A stretch of 64,000 nt of DNA. Origin: Muricea muricata. Taxonomy: Eukaryota > Cnidaria > Anthozoa > Malacalcyonacea > Plexauridae. Shown piece after piece: positions 57,996 through 64,000 of this stretch (position 1 is its first letter; each line of letters starts with the position of its first letter). The notes beneath the pieces are model-generated. The model saw nothing but the letters and a program-made list of their open reading frames with translations. It was not told the origin of the DNA and did no database searches. The stretch spans positions 47,217,559-47,281,558 of the forward strand of contig OY979718.1 of the NCBI GenBank assembly GCA_963855995.1, in the 5' to 3' direction. The translations under genes were made by a program, and so were the position numbers.

Positions 57996-58291
57996 AAATG
58001 GAGGAAGGGAAAAGGCCCTGGCACCGGCTGCTATCTTCTGCAATTTCATTGGTCTATAACCTCACCCAGTTAATTTATTCAAAACCGTATATCTGCGTAA
58101 AATTTAACGCCTTATTACTAAGGCGCTGCATTACGTGTTTTTCTAAACACTTCGATGTAGCGGTCATTTTGGAAAGAAATTCGCATATACAGTTATCGCG
58201 TTAATTTATTCAAAAACCACGATTCGTGGTTTTGAAAGCCAGTCGGTGCCAGGGCCTTTCCCTCACTCTAAAAGGCCCTGGAAATGAGGTT
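57969..58291. mobile_element. MULE-like MITE inserted in the minus Penelope copy
   Basis: 323 bp. Ends CAACCTCGATCCCAGGGCCT and AAAGGCCCTGGAAATGAGGTTG-type complement. The 10-mer GGAATTCGGT is duplicated at 57959-57968 and 58292-58301. The plus Penelope copy preserves the empty site, with a single ACCGAATTCC at about 60540. Confidence 0.87.
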
Positions 58292-58642
58292 GGAATTCGG
58301 TCTTTGAATGGAAAAAGTCAGACAGTCTGCACGTAGGACGGAAGACAAAGCGAATATAGATATATCACTGATATATGTGGGTAAGCAAATGAGAATAATC
58401 TGTAGAGTTGTGTGCGTATTTGTAAACCATGCATTGACCAGTGTATGGAATGCAACAGAAAAGAATCTTTTTAGAGCAGGAATGAACAGGTGGCTTAGGC
58501 GAAAATATTTTGTCGAGAAAACTAAATTGGATAACCGTTACGAGAAAATACTTGTTTTAGGTTCTGAAGTTCACAGTGAAAAGACTGATTAGACAAACAG
58601 ATGTTAAAGTAGCGTGAGATCAAAGAAAGGAGTAGACCTTTC

Positions 58643-59050
58643 TTATATTAATTGGGATGGAGCTGTTAAAGTTGGTAAAGAGTCCTGTTGAGGTTGGTTT
58701 GTGAAATACAGAGGTGGAAAATGACCGTTTGTTCGTGTGATATTAATGTCAAGGAATGGTAGAGAACCATTATTTTCTAACTCGTGTGTAAACTGGATAT
58801 TAGGATGTTTGGAGTTGAGATAGTCAAGGAAAGGAGTGACTTGTTCTTTAGATTGAAAGATAAGGAAACAATCATCAATTAACATAACGCCCATAGAACA
58901 TCGGTTTAAAGATATGAGGACAGTCTGCTAACCAAGTGCGTTCATGAAATGACAAGAATATGTTGGCGAATAAAGGTCCAAGATGAAAGTCCATAGTAAC
59001 ACCATCCTTTTGATGATAAAGCTTACCGTCGAAAAGAAAGTGGCAGTTTT
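58643..59050 (-). pseudogene. Penelope-like reverse transcriptase, minus copy
   Basis: Minus-strand RT core: LGPLFANIF at about 58970, YVDDCFLIF near 58860-58885 (an in-frame variant gives LIDDCFLIF), then FLDYLNSKHPNIQFTHELEN and PFLDINITR. It overlaps nothing else and is truncated at 59050 by the junction with the plus copy. Confidence 0.82.
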
Positions 59051-59390
59051 TAATTATACAGCACTGAAAGAGACTTTATCTAAAGAAACTAAAATCACTA
59101 ACTTACTGAAGGAACTTAAACAAGATGAAGTTATTTCCGAACAGCAGTTTGATGAACTTAAACCCATTGGCTCTCGTCCTGGCATTCTATATCGGCTTCC
59201 TAAAGTACCGGCGTAAACTCAGTTTTCCTCTCAGACCAATAATCTCCTCTATAGCGACTCACTGTTTTAAAGTCGCTAAGTTCTTTCAGTTCCTCTTCTC
59301 CGCCCTTTTTCCACTAACTCTTTAACCATGACTGATACATTTTCTTTTGCTAAAGAAATACTAAATTTACCCTTTAACACTAATTGATAG
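58983..59390 (+). pseudogene. Penelope-like RT N-terminal part, plus copy
   Basis: From about 59050: LKETLSKETKITNLLKEL, ISEQQFDELKPIGSRPGILY, then LPKVPA and a stop, with the frame resuming in another phase (FPLRPIISSIATHCFKVAKF). This is the RT1/RT2 region of Penelope-like elements. The first 65 bases belong to the minus copy. Confidence 0.8.
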
Positions 59391-59617
59391 TTTGCAATCG
59401 ACGCCATCTTGATTGACGTTTGAAACACATGGCAACCACAAAGTATTTATTCATTATTTCTGATCCTATCGAGCCATACATCTTTAAAGTATCATTCATG
59501 ATACACTAAAACTAACGATGAAATAGTAAATTGACACAAGTACTTCGCTGTAAACAGCTGAGGTAATCTGCAGAGTCAACCAAGATGGCGCCCAGTGAAA
59601 TGACGTCATGTGCAAAC
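59391..59617. repeat. Dispersed 230-bp repeat, copy B, inside the Penelope copy
   Basis: Near-identical to 15137-15368. It splits the plus-strand RT between the 59050-59390 part and the RT core beginning at about 59630. Confidence 0.85.
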
Positions 59618-60383
59618 CAAGAATAATGTTGTTATGGCTAGCTTTGACATTAAGTCCTTATTTACTAACATTCCACTTGACGAGACGATTGACATTTTTG
59701 TTATTAAGTGCTTTTATAACACTTCCAGATCTCATGGCTTCACGGTACAACAATTCACTAACCTACTGACTATGACTGCCAAAAACTGCCACTTTCTTTT
59801 CGACGGTAAGCTTTATCATCAAAAGGATGGTGTTGCTATGGGCTCTCCTCTTGGACCTTTATTCGCCAACATATTCTTCTCATTTCATGAACTTACTTGG
59901 TTAGAAGACTGTCCTCATACCTTTAAACCGATGTTCTATAGGCGTTATGTTGATGATTGCTTCCTTATCTTTCAATCTAAAGAGCAAGTCACTCCGTTCC
60001 TTGACTATCTCAACTCTAAACATCCTAATATCCAGTTTACACATGAGTTAGAAAATAATGGTTCTCCACCATTCCTTGACATCAACATCACACGAGCAAA
60101 CGGTCATTTTTCCACTTCTGTATTTCACAAACCAACCTCAACAGGACTCTTTACCAACTTTAACAGCTTCTTCTCAATTACATATAAGAAAGGTCTACTC
60201 CTTTTTTTGATCTCACGCTACTTTAATATCTGTTCGTCTTATCAGTCTTTTCACTGTGAACTTCAGAACCTAAAACAAGTATTTTCTCGTAACGGTTATC
60301 CAATCTCTCTTATTGATGACTGCATTAGTACTTTTCTCGACAAAATATTTTCGCCCAAAACCATCTGTTCATTCCTGCTCTAA
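59610..60383 (+). pseudogene. Penelope-like reverse transcriptase core, plus copy
   Basis: 257-codon frame whose first codons come from the inserted repeat. RT blocks: VVMASFDIKSLFTNIPLDET (first catalytic Asp in SFDIKSLF), GVAMGSPLGPLFANIFF, YRRYVDDCFLIF (catalytic YVDD), PPFLDINITR and the connector HKPTSTGLF. Downstream, 60384-60560 continues out of frame, and the GIY-YIG region is deleted: CCTTTTGCAA joins directly to TCCCACTCG at about 60560, where the minus copy has about 300 bases more. Confidence 0.9.
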
Positions 60384-60745
60384 AAAGATTCTTTTCTTTT
60401 GCATTCCATGCACTGGTCAACATGGTTTACAAATATGCTGCACACTACTCTACAGATTACTCTCATTTGCTTACCCGCATATATCTATTCGCTTTGTCTT
60501 CCGTCCTACGTGCAGACTGTCTGACTTTTTCCATTCAAGGACCGAATTCCTTTTGCAATTCCCACTCGAACTTGACCTGGTATTTTGCTATACCGGTAAT
60601 ATCTAATCACTCAATTCTTACTTTGACATATTGTTTTTCTAACTCTTTTACTATTCGTCCCCTCTTTTTAAATTTTTACCGTTTGTAATATAATACTTAG
60701 TTATCATGTATATATAGATACAACTTATGTTTATTCATTTTATAT

Positions 60746-60800
60746 AGCTCTGATGATGTTGCGATGTAGCGACGAAACGTTAGCAAATTAAATTTAACAT
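60746..60800 (+). ncRNA. Candidate degenerate hammerhead in Penelope 3' end (plus copy)
   Basis: CTGATGA at 60750-60756, stem II GTTGC/GCGAC with a six-base loop, and GAAAC at 60774-60778. GTTA and TAAC could pair as stem III with one mismatch. Stem I is poor. Probably an inactive or divergent ribozyme. Confidence 0.4.
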
Positions 60801-60958
60801 AAACTTGAATTATTTGATATGTATGCATTTAGAATTGCTTGCTGGGCATTGATATTCATATTCAAAGCACTGAAGTTATCCTTCCAGATCTATTATAGTT
60901 CAATGGTGAGTACTCTCTGTCTCTCTGGTACTCACTGAGTTACAGGCTGAGCTGTATT

Positions 60959-61087
60959 AAGGAGTGTTCTCTCTCCTCCGCAGAGCTTTTTCGGCTTTTT
61001 AACAGTGCGAAGACATAGTTTATAGATCGACGCTTCGCACTGTTAAAAAGTCGAGAAAGCTCTGCGGAGGAGAGAGGGGAGTGTTTA
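60959..61087. repeat. Hairpin-forming inverted repeat
   Basis: Arms of about 45 bases (TCTCTCCTCCGCAGAGCTTT and complement; TTTTTAACAGTGCGAAG and complement) enclose a loop of about 25 bases. GTGTT-like sequence lies at both ends. Confidence 0.8.
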
Positions 61088-61089
61088 CA

Positions 61090-61600
61090 TGATGAATCCG
61101 ATTAATTGAGTACATACGTTTCAATTGAGTTCAAACTCATTCCGTTTTTGTTTAACTTGTTTAAATGAATCCGGATTGACTCAGAACTTGGTTCATTCCA
61201 TTTTTTATTCCGCATCAAACACTCGAACCAGTTCGAGATTTCACTCTGGAAAGAAACTCGGAATGAAATTGACTTTTATTTTTGCCAAAATTAAAATTGT
61301 CTACAAAATAGGAAGTTTCATTCACGTACTAGATGTATAAGTTTTAAAATCGTCGAAAAAATAAAACGGTCAGTGGATGAATGTGAAACGAATTTCAATC
61401 GGGAAGGAGATTTTTTTATTTACCACAATCTTTTTACCTCAACTTAATCTCATGTAAGCACAAATTGTAATATTGAATTGAAGTTAGCCTTCTCCGCAAG
61501 CTGCCTCTAATCATATGCTCTAATTGAAGTGTCATTTGCGATTAAAATTCGATCCAGATTCATATAGACTACCCCCACAGCTTGAGTATAAACAGTAGGG
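61090..61600. other. Intergenic, nothing recognised
   Basis: AT-rich sequence between the hairpin and the third Gypsy remnant. GAATCCGA and related 8-mers recur weakly near 61095 and 61170. No gene. Confidence 0.4.
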
Positions 61601-61604
61601 CCAC

Positions 61605-63585
61605 TCAGCGGTGCAACATGCTATGCCCCCCGATTTTGATGCAATTGACTGGCCAGAGTAATGGCGGAATAGACAGTTCAGCGTTTCGATTCGTCAGAAA
61701 AGCCGAACTTACATCGTCTCGTGTTTTCTCTTGAATCTCCTGCAAGCGTTCTGAGCTAATGGACAGGTGCTTAATCATTTTCACGTTCTCAGCCATATCT
61801 CAACCAATAGGAACGCAGGCTCTGGGTACAAGATTGGTTCTCAACAGCCCTAATAAACTCTTGCTCGTCTAGATCTTCGCTAACTTGTGGGGCTCTCAGA
61901 TAAGCTCTGCTTAAGGTATCGGCGATGTATATTTCAGACCCTCGTTTGTAGACGACTCTCAAGTTGTATTTTTGTAGTTGCATCATCATCCTTTGTAGTC
62001 GTTTGGGTGCTGCAAGAAAAAGCTTTTTAAAAATCACCTCCAGTGGGATGTAAATGCTACTGGATGTCCTTCTTGTAGAAGTGCTGCTACAACTCCTGAC
62101 TGCGGTGCGTCGCATTGGAGGGTAACTTGCATGTGACGTGACGTGTATGTGATCAGTATTTTTACCTCATCAAATGCTTTCCACTGATTATCGTCCCAGT
62201 GCCACTCAACACCTTTCGCTTCCAGCTGGCGTAGTGGTTCAGTTATCGTTGAAATGTTGGGAAGGATTTTGGAAAGATAGCTCACCATTCCGAGGAATCT
62301 CTTCACCGAGGGCACATCCGCTGGCTGTGGCATTTTCTGTACAGCTTCGACTTTTTTCCGGTCGGGTTTGATTCCTTCGGACGTCAGCAGATGTCCAATG
62401 TATGGAACTTCAGTCAACCTTAATTTGATGTCTCTTTGTATATAGCTCAAGGTTTCTTTCCCGAGCTCTTTGTAAAGCGTTTTTGCCGGCTTGTCGTGAT
62501 CTTTTGCATAGCGGACTCGATATCATTACCTCCCCCGAATACCAGCAGATCGTCAGCTATTATTGCAGTCCCTTTCAAGTTTTGAAGGTGTTATTCATTC
62601 TTCTCTGAAACTATTCAGGGACTGAGCAGATGCCAAAGGGCATTCGGAGCCAGCTAAAGCGCCCAAATGGTGTGGTGAAAGTTGCAAGCATGCTGAATTC
62701 TTCGTTAAGCTTTTTTTGCCAGAATCCACTTTTCGCATCAAGAAATGTGAACACACATTACTTAGTAGTCACCTCTTCAATTGTAGGCATTGGGTAGTGG
62801 GGTCTCTTGATAGCTCGATTGAGACCTTTAGGATCGATGAAGATTCTTAATTTGTTGGGTTTTACCACTGTAACCTTCCTTCTTCAACCATTCGGTCTAG
62901 ATCTTTTTTCAAAGGATCTTTTAGAGTGACTGGTAGTCTGCGAGGAGGAAATATTACTAGTTTCACACCGTAGGATCAATTTCAATGTGATAGCTTTCGT
63001 CCAGACATCCAATACCTTCAAACACATCAGCATATTCTTGGAAATGTCAGAAGTCGTATTTACTGACATCTTATCATCTTATGACATATTTATCATTCTT
63101 ACCATTTACAAGAACCTGTAAAAACTTTAGCTTTTGCCTTCTGGCATGTCTCAGCACTTTCAATTGGCTTTACCTCAAAATCGACCACTTGAAATTCAAG
63201 TAAATGCTTTGAACTGCCTTGGGCACATGTAAGTTTACATTGGCCTACTGGGTGCATGACTGTTCCATGGCATGGTGGCATTGCTCTTATGTAAGTAGAT
63301 GTCCTCAGGGTTTCCCATCGCTTGAACATGCTGTTTTAAAGGAAGAATATTACATGTTGCACCACAGTCTAGCTGGAACTTGATGTTTGCCTTGTCATTT
63401 ACTTTCATACTTGGAAAGAGTTGCTTTGGGATCTTACTTTTCCTGCTTGTTTTTGTATTTAGCGCCCCAGAGTGGTGTGTTACAGTGTTAATAATATACA
63501 AGGAAATGTTTCTGGGCTGTGATTGGTTGATTCGAGTGCAGTTAATCCCAAACATCACCCAGAACAGTGCAAAAATCTGTAACAC
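61605..63585 (-). pseudogene. Third Gypsy remnant (protease, RT, RNase H start)
   Basis: Minus strand. Protease at 63585-63235 (KANIKFQLDCGATCNILPL; DCG replaces the catalytic DTG). RT from about 62900 to 62450 in broken frames, including PKGLNRAIKR and TPFGRF-like pieces. RT thumb and RNase H start at 62450-62034 (IGHLLTSEGIKPDRKKVEAV, FLGMVSYLSKILPN). The connector at 62115-61789 contains QLQKYNLRVVYKRGSEIYIA and DTLSRAY. The remainder to 61605 precedes the integrase, which is missing. Many frameshifts; no LTRs seen. Confidence 0.87.
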
Positions 63586-63642
63586 AGTGCAAAAATCTGT
63601 AACAACAGTGCAAAAATCTGTAACAACAGTGCAAAAATCTGT
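63567..63642. repeat. 22-bp tandem repeat
   Basis: CAGTGCAAAAATCTGTAA(CA) occurs four times, spaced 20-22 bases. Confidence 0.9.
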
Positions 63643-63644
63643 AA

Positions 63645-64000
63645 TAAGCTCTTTGAGCGATGTGATTTACTCGCTGAAAAACCAAAAATATGGCGGCCGA
63701 ATTTTCACGTTTGCTTAAAGATTTCGTCGAAATTTCAACACAATTTGGGATTCTTCTCTGACAATTATGATCACAAAACAAACTCTAAAGTATGCTGGAA
63801 CTTTGTACATAAAACTTTTAGCCATGGCTTTTGTAAACATGATTTTTTTAAGCGAAGAAATTCGAGAATGAGTGCACTTGCATAATGCGAAGTTGTAAGT
63901 ACAAAATGCTTGTTTGAACATTTCCTTTTTATATTATTAATAAGTAATAGTATAATTTCTCGTGCAATTACGGAAAACAAGCACTCGTCAGGTTTTAAAA
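63645..64000. other. Right edge, nothing recognised
   Basis: AT-rich sequence to the window end, no supported feature. Confidence 0.4.

Larger units (their letters stand above)
57345..60861. mobile_element. Inverted pair of Penelope-like retroelement copies
   Basis: The block is flanked by the 13-mer TCAAAGCACTGAA (57332-57344, 60862-60874). The left half is a minus-strand Penelope-like copy and the right half a plus-strand copy. They meet head to head near 59050 and both end in the same 3' sequence (TGTAGCGACGAAAC, TTGCTGGGCATT). A compound inverted arrangement with one flanking duplication is typical of Penelope-like insertions. Both halves carry later insertions. Confidence 0.8.

Overview
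This is 64 kb of animal nuclear DNA. It is AT-rich, has spliceosomal introns and long (TA)n microsatellites, and is crowded with nested transposons. The best guess is a cnidarian, probably an anthozoan. The reasons are the mixture of BEL/Pao, Gypsy, Penelope-like, Kolobok, hAT, PIF/Harbinger and Tc1 elements, intronless GPCR and PAR-bZIP genes, and Penelope-type hammerhead ribozymes. The assignment is an inference; nothing here fixes the species.

Host genes are few. They are a single-exon PAR-type bZIP factor (20883-21665, +), an intronless rhodopsin-class GPCR (29589-30503, +), a long coiled-coil gene resembling CCDC181-type proteins (41430-44533, +) split by a hAT insertion, and part of a TMEM165/GDT1 cation-transporter gene (exons between 50265 and 52175, -).

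Layout. 1-1800: degenerate BEL/Pao element running off the left edge. 3027-7422: whole but mutated Gypsy element with 152-bp LTRs. 7430-15130: MITEs, foldbacks, tandem repeats and a 0.5-kb TA microsatellite. 15137-17187: dispersed repeat beside a long-TIR foldback. 20.6-21.7 kb: bZIP gene. 22.4-24.1 kb: MULE-like element nested in a TA-flanked element. 25.5-26.4 kb: hammerhead-ribozyme inverted repeat between TA tracts. 26.8-28.2 kb: Tc1-like transposon. 28.3-28.9 kb: PIF-type MITE. 29.6-30.5 kb: GPCR. 30893-40564: a 9.7-kb Kolobok-type transposon flanked by TTAA. 41.4-44.5 kb: coiled-coil gene. 45.7-48.3 kb: Gypsy remnant. 50.2-52.2 kb: TMEM165 exons. 53.4-57.0 kb: hairpins, hAT MITE and minisatellite. 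57.3-60.9 kb: inverted pair of Penelope-like copies. 61.6-63.6 kb: a third Gypsy remnant.

The most interesting unit is the Kolobok-type element. It has about 120-bp inverted termini and two convergent genes. The minus-strand gene is a multi-exon transposase. The plus-strand gene is a three-exon, 401-codon reading frame that joins a Cys-rich N-terminus, a Gly-Arg repeat and a domain matching the cytoplasmic ballast domain of the P2X7 receptor. An exon of the transposase is itself interrupted by a 2.2-kb element carrying a C2H2 zinc-finger array, so this copy cannot make intact transposase.
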